Origin: Pseudomonas alloputida
Lineage (GTDB): Bacteria > Pseudomonadota > Gammaproteobacteria > Pseudomonadales > Pseudomonadaceae
Length of the DNA stretch: 64,000 bases
Direction of reading: 5' to 3'
Assembly: GCF_021283545.2 (NCBI RefSeq)
Contig: NZ_CP128540.1
Location: 1,771,501-1,835,500, forward strand
In this document: positions 34,487 to 43,375 of the stretch, one piece after another
How the letters are laid out: each line of letters begins with the position of its first letter
How positions within the stretch are numbered: the first letter of the stretch is position 1
Notes under the pieces: model-generated
Seen by the model: only the letters and a program-made list of their open reading frames with translations
What the model was told of the DNA's origin: nothing
Databases searched by the model: none
Program-made: the position numbers and the translations under genes

Positions 34487-35675
34487 ATTCTGGCTTAGCG
34501 CGGGCCTTCTGCTGCTCGCTGCCCTCAGCTTTTTGCTGCTCCCGATCCTGCGTGGCCGCCGTCGCCAGCAGGAAGAAGACCGCACGGCCTTGAACGTGGC
34601 CCTTTACCAGGAACGTGTCGCCGAACTGGGGGCCCAACAAGCCGCCGGTGTGCTCGATGAGGCGCAGATGGCTAGGGGCCGGGACGAGGCTGCCCGCGAG
34701 CTGCTGGCCGATACCGAAGGCGCCGAGGCCCCGCGCCAGGGGCATTTGGGCAAGGCCCTGCCGCTGCTGGCTGCGGTACTGGTGCCGCTGATGGCGCTGG
34801 GGCTGTACCTGCATTTTGGTGCGGCGGACCAGGTGGCGCTGACCCAGGAGTTTGCCGAGGCACCCAAGTCGATGGAAGAAATGACTACGCGCCTTGAGCG
34901 CGTGGTGCAGGCCCAGCCGGATTCGGCCGAGGCCATGTATTTCCTTGGCCGGGCCTACATGGCCGAGCAGCGCCCGGCCGATGCCGCGCGTACGTTCGAA
35001 CGGGCCGTGGCCTTGGCTGGCCGCCAGCCCGAGCTGCTGGGGCAGTGGGCCCAGGCCCAGTACTTTGCCGCCAACAAGCAGTGGAGCCCGCAATTGCAGG
35101 CGCTGACTGACGAAGCGTTGAAGGCTGACCCCAACGAGGTGACCAGCCTGGGCCTGCGCGGTATTACTGCGTTTGAAGGCGAGCGTTATCAGGAAGCCAT
35201 CGACTACTGGAAGCGTTTGCTGGCGCAGTTGCCAGAAGGTGATGCATCGCGAGCGGCGTTGCAGGGTGGTATCGACCGCGCCGCCGAGCGCCTGGGTGGG
35301 GTGCCAGCAGAGGCGACCGAGCCTGCACCTGTGGCGGCTCGCCTGAAAGTGCGGGTGGAACTGGCGGCTGCCTTGAAGGACAAGGTTCAGCCGGACGACA
35401 CGGTGTTTATCTTCGCTCGCGCCAGCAATGGCCCGCCGATGCCGCTGGCGGCCAAGCGGGTGACCGTGGCGCAGTTGCCGATCGAGGTGGAGTTGTCTGA
35501 TGCTGATGCGATGATGCCGCAGATGAAACTGTCGCAGTATGCCGAAGTCCAACTGGTTGCACGTGTTTCACGCGCGGGTCAGCCTACCCAGGGTGAGTGG
35601 GTTGGCCGGGGTGCTCCGTTGTCTAGCGCCACCCAGGCTACCCAGCGCCTGACCATCGACACTCCAGACCAGTAA
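34479..35675 (+). CDS. ccmI: CcmI (CycH), apocytochrome c chaperone with TPR repeats
   Basis: A 398-residue protein with two membrane helices near the N-terminus (residues 1-22 and ~95-115), TPR-like helices ([52 protein letters not shown]) and a C-terminal domain with [15 protein letters not shown]. It presents apocytochromes to CcmF. The gene is the end of the ccm operon. Confidence 0.94.
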   Translation: MIEFWLSAGLLLLAALSFLLLPILRGRRRQQEEDRTALNVALYQERVAELGAQQAAGVLDEAQMARGRDEAARELLADTEGAEAPRQGHLGKALPLLAAVLVPLMALGLYLHFGAADQVALTQEFAEAPKSMEEMTTRLERVVQAQPDSAEAMYFLGRAYMAEQRPADAARTFERAVALAGRQPELLGQWAQAQYFAANKQWSPQLQALTDEALKADPNEVTSLGLRGITAFEGERYQEAIDYWKRLLAQLPEGDASRAALQGGIDRAAERLGGVPAEATEPAPVAARLKVRVELAAALKDKVQPDDTVFIFARASNGPPMPLAAKRVTVAQLPIEVELSDADAMMPQMKLSQYAEVQLVARVSRAGQPTQGEWVGRGAPLSSATQATQRLTIDTPDQ

Positions 35676-35687
35676 GAGAGCAATGCC

Positions 35688-36104
35688 ATGCACAGCACCG
35701 TCCGCCTGACCCTGATTACCCTGGCCTTGGGTTTGTCTGCGTGTACGGTGCATGAGCCGTACGAGCAGCCCGCGCCACCGATCGAGCGTGTGCCGCCGTC
35801 GGGGCCGGTGGTCAAGCCCTTGCCGGGCAGGCAGCCTGCCACTTCGCCGAGCAAGCCGGCGGCGATACCCAAGCCCATGCCGCGTACCTCGGCCAGCTTT
35901 GCGCCACCGCCTGGCGGGGCAAGCCACTGGGATCCCAAGCTGGGTGTATATGTATTGGAGAAGCAGCCCAATACCTTCTACCGGCAGCGTACCTACTATC
36001 GGTTTGATAACGGCTGGAGCTGGTCGTTGAGCCCGAATGGGCCTTGGCAGGAAACTGACAGCAGTGGTGTACCAGGTGGGTTAGGGCGGGCGTTCGCACA
36101 GTAA
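35688..36104 (+). CDS. Putative proline-rich lipoprotein
   Basis: A 138-residue protein with a lipoprotein signal (LITLALGLSAC, Cys at about residue 19), a Pro-rich spacer (residues ~27-75) and a short C-terminal domain with many aromatics (YRQRTYYRFDNGWSWSLSPNGPWQ). I do not know its function. It lies 12 bases after ccmI and may be co-transcribed; SD AGAGCAA precedes the ATG. Confidence 0.75.
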   Translation: MHSTVRLTLITLALGLSACTVHEPYEQPAPPIERVPPSGPVVKPLPGRQPATSPSKPAAIPKPMPRTSASFAPPPGGASHWDPKLGVYVLEKQPNTFYRQRTYYRFDNGWSWSLSPNGPWQETDSSGVPGGLGRAFAQ

Positions 36105-36109
36105 CACTG

Positions 36110-36160
36110 TTTCTGTATCTGCTTCTGCTGCTTCTGCTTCTGCTTCTGCTTTTGCTTGTA
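36110..36160. repeat. Hexanucleotide-like CTTCTG/GCTTCT array
   Basis: About eight imperfect copies of a CTTCTG unit follow the lipoprotein gene. A comparable hexanucleotide array (GATCAA) lies on the other side of the IS region at 38219, as if both mark the ends of the same composite insertion. Confidence 0.7.
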
Positions 36161-36189
36161 AGCGCGCGGTAGTTCAGGCGACGCAGATT

Positions 36190-36410
36190 GCGACTTCAGA
36201 AGGCCGAGCGCAGGGCTTGCGAAGGGAGGTGACGGGCATGGATGCCCGTCAAGCGCTGAGGCCCCATGGATGGGGCCTGCAGCGCGTACTCCCGGGAGCA
36301 AGACCGTAGCGAGGGAACCCCGGAGCGTAGCGCAGGGGCCGGATGATAGGAGCCAGCGTTTTTTGGTTACTTTTTGTCGCGTTTGACAAAAAGTGACCCG
36401 CCGTAAGGGC
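36190..36410. repeat. Left arm of ~220-bp inverted repeat around the IS4 element
   Basis: This stretch is repeated in inverse orientation at 37994-38216 with scattered mismatches. It contains the palindrome GGGCATGGATGCCC, a CCCCATGGATGGGGCC palindrome and a strong hairpin (ACTTTTTGTC-GCGTTT-GACAAAAAGT). No convincing gene lies in it. The rest of the gap to the transposase (36411-36571) holds three to four AGAAGCA units at about 36473-36496. Confidence 0.85.
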
Positions 36411-36571
36411 GGAAAGGTGACTATGCGCCCCCTGCGCGAATGAATACCTACGCGATGTGAATGCCCACATCCAAGAAGCAAGAAGCAAGAAGCAAGATGC
36501 GAACTCGTCTGTTTTGACTCAGCGAACCGTCCGTTTGCGATGGCGACGCTGACTCACCTTTTCGCCCTTAC

Positions 36572-37996
36572 GGCCATCCCTTTCAAGGTCTTTTGGTTTT
36601 GGCGGCTTTGATGACCCGATCCGTCGAAACATGAGCATGTACAGCCGTCCCTTGCACCCAGGCCTTCGCTTTGAGCACCTTGGGGCCTCGTGGGCTTTTC
36701 GCAACCTGTCTGGGCTGGATGTTTCTGGCCAGCTCCAGCAGGCGCTGAGCCAGGTTTTCCATCGGAACAACGGGCATGTACTCGGATGGCAGGGCAATCT
36801 GCATGCCTTCGTAACCCCCTCTGATCTGCACCGCCAAGTGATAGATCGAGGCTTCCCAATTCTCGGGCAAGGCATCGCGGTGAGCCTGTTCAACACTTCG
36901 CTTGAGCAAGGCCAGAACGTTGTATGCCAGCACGGCAGTGGTGAATCCAAGCAAGGCGGCTCGCGGACTGCCGAGGGTTTCAATTTCACTTTCCAGAATT
37001 GCTTCCAACCGCTGGAACATCCCTTCAATGCTCCAGCGGCGCCGATAGAAGTCTGCGATCTGTTGCGCACTGATGCTCTCGGGCAGGTTGCTCCAGAACA
37101 TCAAGCTGTTATCACCTGAGTCGTTTGGTGAATGAAGCGTTAACTCGACACGTCGCCAGCGGTGCCCGCCTTTTACTTCGATGGATTGCTCGCGCACAGT
37201 GCCTGTGGCGACGGGCATCGGTGCTTGCCACTCACCTTCCTGGATCAAGCGTGGATGCTTGGCCTGCTGGCGAATGACAAATGATGTCTTCACCTGTTCG
37301 CACGCCTCCATTACAGGCAGCGTGCAGTAGAGACGGTCAGCGATCCAAACCTGATTGGTCTTTGCTTCAGCCAGCAACGGCAAAACACAAACTCGTTCGC
37401 TTGCGTAGGCGTCCTCGCACGGCTGGAGGTCAATTACCTGATCCAGGTCGGGGTCGTAAACCACCACCGAAAACCCGGGGCGAGCCGCTCCGCGCTCTTG
37501 GCGCAACGCGCCAAGACGCTTTTCGGTAGAGGCCAAGTGGCTGCCATCGACCACCCGAACTTGCCAATCAGGAAGCATGGCTGAGCAGCCCAACTCATGG
37601 ATTGTCGGCGCCAAGCGCTGCGCGCAGCCTGTCACCAGAGCACGCAACAGGGCAGGTTCGGTTCGACTGATCTTGTCGTACAGAGCTGCCAGGCTGACGG
37701 GAAGGTCGTCCAGTTGTCTTGCCGCAGCATGCAGCGATGGCTTCAAGCCCAATGAAACAAGCGACATCAACTTGATAATGGTCGAGAACAGCAGCTCGCG
37801 AGAATACTGCCGTTGGCGGTGCTCCTCGAAAACCTGATCGACCCACTCCGGCGCAATGGCCTGCTCCAAGGCAAGTTTGGCCATTACGCTGGCGGGTGCT
37901 TTTTTCTCGAATCGCGCTAGTACATCAGCCCACATCGCTCGGGTCTTCCTGACTGGATTTCAGCGAATTCTACCGAAGACCTTGAAAGGGATGGCC
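36572..37996 (-). mobile_element. IS4-family insertion sequence
   Basis: The 21-base sequence GGCCATCCCTTTCAAGGTCTT at 36572-36592 recurs inverted at 37976-37996 and encloses the transposase gene. The left terminal repeat overlaps the transposase stop. I cannot identify a target duplication. The right end merges into the long outer inverted repeat. Confidence 0.7.
36583..37935 (-). CDS. IS4-family transposase
   Basis: A 450-residue DDE transposase. Likely catalytic residues are the Asp in VRVVDGSHLAS, the Asp in WIADRLYCTLP and the Glu in YRRRWSIEGMF, which follows the Y-x2-R-x3-E pattern of IS4; the Lys that often completes the YREK motif is replaced by Glu. The protein seems full length without frameshift. 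It lies between two inverted ~220-bp repeats, with no passenger gene. Confidence 0.9.
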   Translation of the reverse strand: MWADVLARFEKKAPASVMAKLALEQAIAPEWVDQVFEEHRQRQYSRELLFSTIIKLMSLVSLGLKPSLHAAARQLDDLPVSLAALYDKISRTEPALLRALVTGCAQRLAPTIHELGCSAMLPDWQVRVVDGSHLASTEKRLGALRQERGAARPGFSVVVYDPDLDQVIDLQPCEDAYASERVCVLPLLAEAKTNQVWIADRLYCTLPVMEACEQVKTSFVIRQQAKHPRLIQEGEWQAPMPVATGTVREQSIEVKGGHRWRRVELTLHSPNDSGDNSLMFWSNLPESISAQQIADFYRRRWSIEGMFQRLEAILESEIETLGSPRAALLGFTTAVLAYNVLALLKRSVEQAHRDALPENWEASIYHLAVQIRGGYEGMQIALPSEYMPVVPMENLAQRLLELARNIQPRQVAKSPRGPKVLKAKAWVQGTAVHAHVSTDRVIKAAKTKRP

Positions 37997-38216
37997 CTTA
38001 CGGCGAGTCACTTTTTGTCAAACGCGACAAAAAGTAACCAAAAAACGCTGCGCTCCCATCATCCGGCCCCTGCGCTGCGCTCCGGGGTCCCCTCACTCCG
38101 GCCTCGCTCCCGGCAGGACCGCGCCGAAGGCCCCATCCTGGGGCCTCAGCGCTTGACGGGCATCCATGCCCGTCACCTGCCTCCGCAAGGCCTGCGTTCG
38201 GCCTCCTGAAGTCGCG
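37994..38216. repeat. Right arm of ~220-bp inverted repeat around the IS4 element
   Basis: Inverse copy of 36190-36410. It again contains the TTTTTGTC-AAACGC-GACAAAAA hairpin, here directly touching the IS right end, whereas in the left copy it lies about 160 bases away from the IS. Confidence 0.85.
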
Positions 38217-38218
38217 AA

Positions 38219-38310
38219 GATCAAGATCAAGATCAAGATCAAGATCAAGATCAAGATCAAGATCAAGATCAACGGCAACGGCAACGGCAACGGCAACAGC
38301 AACAGCAACA
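38219..38310. repeat. Hexanucleotide tandem array (GATCAA)9-(CGGCAA)4-(CAGCAA)2
   Basis: Nine perfect GATCAA units run from 38219 to 38272, followed by four CGGCAA and about two CAGCAA units and a CAACAACAGC tail. The order suggests expansion by slippage from one hexamer ancestor. It is followed within 100 bases by the 2-hydroxyacid dehydrogenase gene and may sit in its leader. Confidence 0.9.
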
Positions 38311-38401
38311 ACAGCACAGTACAGTTTTGCCTTGTTATTTCCATTGACTGTACTGGCCGGTGACTCCGCATAATGACGCCTCGAATTCACCCGGAGGTGG
38401 C

Positions 38402-39340
38402 ATGAGCAAGACAGTCCTGGTACTGGTGGAAACCGTCGACGATTACCTGCCCATGCTGGAGCAGGCCGGTTACCACCTGATCCGTGCCCCTTCGCCGCAA
38501 CTGCGCGCCGATGCCATTCATCGCCACGCCGAAGAAATCGATGCGGTACTCACCCGTGGGCCGCTGGGGCTATCCGCCACCGAAATTGACGCATTACCCA
38601 GATTGCAGATCATCTGCGTGATTGGCGCCGGCTACGAGCAGGTCGACCTGGCCGCCGCCGCTGCCCGCGGCATAACCGTCACCAATGGCGCCGGGGCCAA
38701 TGCCGCGGCCGTCGCCGACCACACCCTGGCCCTGCTGCTGGCGCTGCTGCGCGACATCCCCCGCGCCGATGCCAGCACGCGGCGCGGTGAATGGAACCGG
38801 GTTATCAGCCCCTCGGTGAGTGGCAAGCGCCTGGGCATTCTCGGCCTCGGCGCAGTGGGGCTGGCGATCGCCAAGCGGGCCCACTTGGGCTTCGACATGC
38901 ACGTCAGCTACCACAGCCGCACAGCACGCCAGGATGTGCCCTATGCCTGGTACGACAGCCCCCGACACTTGGCTGAAGCCGTCGACATTCTGGTGGTGGC
39001 CACCCCCGGTGGCGCCAACACCCGGCATCTGGTCGATGCCCACGTCCTTCAGGCCCTGGGGGTTGAAGGCTATCTGGTGAACATCGCCCGTGCCAGCGTG
39101 GTCGACACCCAGGCCCTGATTGCTGCATTGCAGCGTGGCCAGCTGGCTGGCGCCGCGCTGGATGTATTCGATGACGAGCCGACAGTGCCCGATGCACTCA
39201 AGGCCTTGCCCAACACCGTGCTCACACCCCACGTGGCTGGCCAGTCGCCAGAAGCCGCGCGCGACACGGTGGACTTGGTGCTGCGCAACCTGCAGGCGTT
39301 CTTTGCCGGTGAGCCAGTTTTGACCCCGGTACGCCCTTAA
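38402..39340 (+). CDS. D-isomer-specific 2-hydroxyacid dehydrogenase
   Basis: A 312-residue NAD(P)-dependent dehydrogenase, probably reducing hydroxypyruvate, glyoxylate or 2-ketogluconate. The dinucleotide site is LGILGLGAVG; catalytic Arg lies in VNIARASVVD, Glu in DDEPTVP and His in LTPHVAGQS. GGAGG lies before the ATG at 38402. The substrate cannot be deduced. Confidence 0.92.
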   Translation: MSKTVLVLVETVDDYLPMLEQAGYHLIRAPSPQLRADAIHRHAEEIDAVLTRGPLGLSATEIDALPRLQIICVIGAGYEQVDLAAAAARGITVTNGAGANAAAVADHTLALLLALLRDIPRADASTRRGEWNRVISPSVSGKRLGILGLGAVGLAIAKRAHLGFDMHVSYHSRTARQDVPYAWYDSPRHLAEAVDILVVATPGGANTRHLVDAHVLQALGVEGYLVNIARASVVDTQALIAALQRGQLAGAALDVFDDEPTVPDALKALPNTVLTPHVAGQSPEAARDTVDLVLRNLQAFFAGEPVLTPVRP

Positions 39341-39392
39341 CCCTTTTTCCAGATATCTGCCTGGCAGCGCCCGGGCAACAAGGAGTGTGTGC

Positions 39393-40181
39393 ATGCAACT
39401 TGAAATCTTCCAGGTCGATGCCTTTTCCACTGAACCGTTCGGTGGCAACCCGGCCGCAGTGATCCCGCTGGACAGCTGGCTGCCGGACGATGTGCTGCAG
39501 CGCATCGCTGAAGAAAACAACCTGTCAGAAACAGCCTACTTCGTGCGCAAAGGCGAAACGTTCGACCTGCGTTGGTTCACCCCCACCGTGGAAGTCGACC
39601 TGTGCGGCCATGCTACCTTGGCCTCGGCTTACGTGCTGTTCGAGCAACTGGGTGAGCAGGCGCAAGTGCTTCGCTTCAATACCCGCAGTGGCGAGTTGCG
39701 CGTCAGCCGTGGCGCTGATGGCCTGCTGGCCATGGACTTCCCCGCCAAACAACCCGTAGCGGTCGACATGCCAGCGGGCCTTTTGCAGGCGCTGGGCTTG
39801 AGCCAGGCGAAGGCGGTGTACCTTAGCGACGATTATGTCGTGGTGATCGATGACGCCATGCTGCTCGAAACGTTGAAACCAGACTTTGTTGCGCTGTCGG
39901 CCTTCGACGTCCGTGGCATTGCCGTGACCGCGGCAGGGCGTGGCTTTGACTTCGTCACCCGCTGGTTCGGCCCGCGGGTTGGTGTGAATGAAGACCCGGT
40001 AACCGGTTCGGCACACACCTCGCTGGCGCCGTTATGGGCCCAAAGGCTGGGCAAGAACGTGCTGAGCTGCGAGCAGGGCGGGGCACGCAAAGGGCAGTTG
40101 CAGTGCGAAGTGCCGGGCAATGGCCGCGTGATCATCAGTGGGCGGGCGGCGTTGTACCTGCGGGGCAATGTGTACATCTAG
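39393..40181 (+). CDS. PhzF-family isomerase
   Basis: A 262-residue protein of the PhzF/diaminopimelate-epimerase-like fold. The conserved start QVDAFSTEPFGGNPAAV, catalytic Glu in NNLSETAYFV, DLCGHATLA and DPVTGSAHTSL are present. Family members isomerise or epimerise small amino or carboxylic acids. No other phenazine genes are nearby, so a role in phenazine synthesis is unlikely. Confidence 0.92.
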   Translation: MQLEIFQVDAFSTEPFGGNPAAVIPLDSWLPDDVLQRIAEENNLSETAYFVRKGETFDLRWFTPTVEVDLCGHATLASAYVLFEQLGEQAQVLRFNTRSGELRVSRGADGLLAMDFPAKQPVAVDMPAGLLQALGLSQAKAVYLSDDYVVVIDDAMLLETLKPDFVALSAFDVRGIAVTAAGRGFDFVTRWFGPRVGVNEDPVTGSAHTSLAPLWAQRLGKNVLSCEQGGARKGQLQCEVPGNGRVIISGRAALYLRGNVYI

Positions 40182-40248
40182 TACGGCGTGCGATGCCCTG
40201 GGTGGCTTCTATAATTGCAGGCCCATCTTTCCGTTCAAGGAGCCACCC

Positions 40249-40656
40249 ATGGCCCTGGAAAAACACGGCACCTGCCTGTGCGGCGACACGCGGCTGACGG
40301 TCACCGTCGACAATACCCATATCAGCGCTTGTCATTGCAGCATGTGCCGCAAGTGGACCGGCGGCCCGCTGCTGGTGGTGCACTGCAGCAAGCCTCCGCT
40401 GATCGAAGGGCGTGCGCCCAGCGTCTATGATTCGTCCGACTGGGCCCAGCGTGCTTTCTGTGGCCGCTGTGGTACGCACCTGTACTACCGGCTCAAGGCC
40501 AACGACTTCCATGCCGTGCCGGTCGGCCTGCTTGATGGCGACCAAGCCTGGGATTTCGACCTGCAGATCTTCGTCGAAGAGAAACCCGCGTGGTACTGCT
40601 TCGCCAATCAGACCAAGGAGCTGTCCGGCCAAGAGGTGTTCGAGCAGAACAGCTGA
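40249..40656 (+). CDS. GFA-family (glutathione-dependent formaldehyde-activating-like) protein
   Basis: A 135-residue zinc protein with cysteines in GTCLCGDTRL, ACHCSMCRKW and FCGRCGTHLYY, the pattern of the GFA/CENP-V fold. Its substrate is unknown. AAGGAG lies before the ATG. Confidence 0.88.
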   Translation: MALEKHGTCLCGDTRLTVTVDNTHISACHCSMCRKWTGGPLLVVHCSKPPLIEGRAPSVYDSSDWAQRAFCGRCGTHLYYRLKANDFHAVPVGLLDGDQAWDFDLQIFVEEKPAWYCFANQTKELSGQEVFEQNS

Positions 40657-40783
40657 TTCAACGTCATGTCTGTACGGAGGCATTCCGTCGGCGAATGCCT
40701 CCGTACAATTCTGCGTGAACTTGCCAAACCGGTGCATTCCTGAGAAAAGGGCGGTTTTGTTTTTCAGCGTTTGGAGTGTACCC

Positions 40784-41122
40784 GTGAGCCAAGAACTGCA
40801 GATCATCGACCTGGTCGAGGGAGACGGCAAAGCTGCCGTCAAAGGTGCCCTGATCACCACCCAGTACACCGGCTGGCTGGCCGATGGCAGCGAGTTCGAC
40901 TCGTCCTGGTCGCGCGGTAAGCCGTTCCAGTGCGTGATCGGTACCGGCAGGGTAATCAAAGGCTGGGACCTAGGCCTGATGGGCATGCGCGTTGGCGGCA
41001 AGCGCAAGCTGCAGGTACCGGCACACCTGGGGTATGGCGAACGCAGCGTAGGGGCGATCCCGCCGAATTCGGACCTGACCTTCGAGATCGAACTGCTGGA
41101 AGTGCTCACGCGGGATGATTGA
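40784..41122 (+). CDS. FKBP-type peptidyl-prolyl isomerase
   Basis: A 112-residue FKBP domain without signal peptide, thus cytoplasmic. Conserved active-site stretches YTGWLADGSEFDSSW, VIGTGRVIKGWDLGLMGM and GKRKLQVPAHLGYG are seen. The GTG start at 40784 follows TTGGAG. The 234 bases after it (41123-41356) contain no gene I can support. Confidence 0.92.
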   Translation: MSQELQIIDLVEGDGKAAVKGALITTQYTGWLADGSEFDSSWSRGKPFQCVIGTGRVIKGWDLGLMGMRVGGKRKLQVPAHLGYGERSVGAIPPNSDLTFEIELLEVLTRDD

Positions 41123-41356
41123 GTGTTCACGTTGCAACCCGAGGTTCTTGCACCTTACACAATTGCGCAACACCCAGCCCCTAACCTAGGCCTTGCCTAG
41201 GGAACGGCATTCACCTCCAGGGAGGAACCAAACGGGTTCGGGGCACTCTGACCCTCACGCGTTGCCAAGGATGGCATTCACTGCACGGGCGCCCTGCAAC
41301 TAGCCGGGCGATGTGGCGGGTAAACCCGATATTCTCTGCCACACGAGCCTGCCTTG

Positions 41357-42019
41357 ATGAAGTTGCCAACATTCTTTCGCCGTCGTCGTCACTTGCTGCT
41401 GAGCCTGGTGCTCACTGCCATCGCCGCGCCGTTGGCGCTGGAGGCTGTCGAAAGCCGGGCACAACCGGTGGATGGCACCCAGACCCTGGTGTTTCTGCGT
41501 CATGGCGAGAAGCCGGGCGAAGGGCTCGGGCAGTTGAACTGCCAAGGTCTCAACCGTGCGCTGGACCTGGCCAGTGTACTGCCCGAGCGCTTTGGCAAGG
41601 CCGACTACGTGTTTGCCGCCAACCCCACGCGGCATGTCGAGGAAGGCAGCCGGGACGAAAGCTACAGCTACATCCGCCCATTGATGACCATCACCCCCAG
41701 TGCCATCCGCCTCGGCTTGCCGGTGAATATCGACTACGGCGCCAACGACACCGCTGAACTGGCCGATGAGTTGCTGAGCGACAAATACCGCAATGCGACC
41801 ATCTACACGGCCTGGTCCCACGGCTACCTGCCGGAACTGATCAACACCGTGGCCGGCAAGGCCCTGGGGGAGGAGCGGGTGATCACCGAGGACTGGAGCG
41901 GCGAAGACTTCGACACCCTCTACGTATTGACCCTGACCTGGCGCGATGGCAAAGCCAGCCTGCTGAGCCGCAATGTGCGCCAGGGCCTGAATGACGGTGC
42001 GCATAGCTGCCCGACCTGA
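41357..42019 (+). CDS. Histidine phosphatase superfamily protein
   Basis: A 220-residue protein with a hydrophobic, possibly secretory N-terminus (RRRRHLLLSLVLTAIAAPLAL) and the phosphatase motif VFLRHGEKPG with catalytic His. A second conserved His lies in YTAWSHGYLP. Substrate unknown; likely periplasmic or membrane-anchored. Confidence 0.8.
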   Translation: MKLPTFFRRRRHLLLSLVLTAIAAPLALEAVESRAQPVDGTQTLVFLRHGEKPGEGLGQLNCQGLNRALDLASVLPERFGKADYVFAANPTRHVEEGSRDESYSYIRPLMTITPSAIRLGLPVNIDYGANDTAELADELLSDKYRNATIYTAWSHGYLPELINTVAGKALGEERVITEDWSGEDFDTLYVLTLTWRDGKASLLSRNVRQGLNDGAHSCPT

Positions 42020-42063
42020 TCCGCTGGTACTGTTTGGCAAGGAAGCCGGAACAGGGATGAGCG

Positions 42064-43257
42064 ATGAAGCAGCGGGTAACGGTGATCGGTGGTGGAGTGG
42101 TGGGCCTGGCGACGGCTTACGCGCTGGTTCGGGAAGGGTGGTCGGTTGACCTGATCGAGGCCCGCGACAGCCTGGCGTCGGCCACCAGCTTCGCCAATGG
42201 CGGGCAATTGTCCTATCGCTATGTGGCGCCGCTGGCTGATGCCGGGGTGCCGTGGCAGGCGCTGGGCTGGCTGTTGCGGGGCGAGTCGCCATTGCGCTTG
42301 CGCTTGCGCATGGACCCGGCCCAGTGGCGCTGGCTGCTGGCATTCACCCTGGCTTGTAGGCGTAGCGTCAATCGCCGTAATGCCGGGCAATTGCTTGAGC
42401 TGGCGCTGTGCAGCCAGGCCGTTCTGGCGCAATGGCGCGAAGACCATAACCTGGGAGATTTCGGCTGGCGGCGCAATGGCAAGCTGGTGGCTTTTCGCAG
42501 TGAACGGGCCTTTGCCCAAGGCCGGGAACAGTTGACGGACCCGGCCAGTCAGCAGGTGCTGGCGGCTGCCGAGCTGCGCGGGCTGGAGCCTGCCCTGGAT
42601 GGCGCACCGTTTGTGGGGGGCGTGTTCACGGCGGGCGAAGAGGTTGGCGATTGCCACGTGTTTTGCTTGCGGCTGGAGGCGCTGTTGCGCGCGTCGGGCC
42701 AGTGCCGTTTCCTGCTTGGCCGGCCGGTGACGCAATTGGTTCAGCGCCAGGGCCAGGTCGTGGCACTGCAACTGGGCGATCAGCAGCTGGACGTGGAGCA
42801 GTTGGTGCTGTGTGCCGGGCATCGCGGCCCAGGCTTGGCATTACCGGGGGTGCAGATACCGGTTTACCCGCTGAAGGGCTACAGCCTGACCGCACCGATC
42901 AGCGCCGGGCACCTGCCCCCGGAGGTGAGCCTTACTGACTATGAGCGCAAAATCGTCTATGCACGCCTGGGGCAGCAGCTGCGGGTAGCGGCGATGGTGG
43001 ACATTGTCGGCTTCGACGAGTCGGTGGACATGCGCCGTTTGCAGAGCATGCGGCGGCTGGCGCTGGAGACGCTGCCAAGGGCGGCGGATTATGGCCAGGC
43101 GGTGGAATGGGCGGGGATGCGACCAGCGACACCGACCGGGGTGCCGATCATAGGTGGGACAGTGTACCGCAACCTGTGGCTGAACCTGGGGCATGGGGCG
43201 TTAGGGTTCACCTTGGCCTGTGGCAGTGCGCAGCGTTTGGCCAGGATGATGCGTTAA
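42064..43257 (+). CDS. DadA-like FAD-dependent amino acid oxidoreductase
   Basis: A 397-residue flavoprotein with the dinucleotide motif VIGGGVVGLATAYAL and conserved SFANGGQLSYRYVAPLA at the N-terminus, and a C-terminal GMRPATPTGVPIIGG with NLWLNLGHGALGFTLA. These match the D-amino acid dehydrogenase small subunit (DadA) family. The housekeeping dadA is normally longer and linked to dadX, so this is a paralogue with unknown substrate. Confidence 0.88.
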   Translation: MKQRVTVIGGGVVGLATAYALVREGWSVDLIEARDSLASATSFANGGQLSYRYVAPLADAGVPWQALGWLLRGESPLRLRLRMDPAQWRWLLAFTLACRRSVNRRNAGQLLELALCSQAVLAQWREDHNLGDFGWRRNGKLVAFRSERAFAQGREQLTDPASQQVLAAAELRGLEPALDGAPFVGGVFTAGEEVGDCHVFCLRLEALLRASGQCRFLLGRPVTQLVQRQGQVVALQLGDQQLDVEQLVLCAGHRGPGLALPGVQIPVYPLKGYSLTAPISAGHLPPEVSLTDYERKIVYARLGQQLRVAAMVDIVGFDESVDMRRLQSMRRLALETLPRAADYGQAVEWAGMRPATPTGVPIIGGTVYRNLWLNLGHGALGFTLACGSAQRLARMMR

Positions 43258-43259
43258 GC

Positions 43260-43366
43260 GGGCCGGCCTCTTCGCGGCTAAAGCCGCTCCTACGAGGACC
43301 CCACGGTATTCAGGCTTGTGCTGGTCCGGTAGGAGCGGCATCAGCCGCGAAGAGGCCGGTACAGGC
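43260..43366. repeat. REP inverted pair
   Basis: Two REP units with CCGGCCTCTTCGCGGCT and its inverse face each other between the convergent DadA-like and hydantoin racemase genes, where they may act as transcript ends. Confidence 0.85.
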
Positions 43367-43375
43367 GAAGGATCT

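Noticed and set aside
36249..36488. Open frames inside the ~220-bp inverted repeat
   Set aside because: They lie in repeated hairpin-rich DNA and have the arbitrary composition of such repeats.
38219..38310. CRISPR-like array
   Set aside because: Repeats are contiguous hexamers without spacers.
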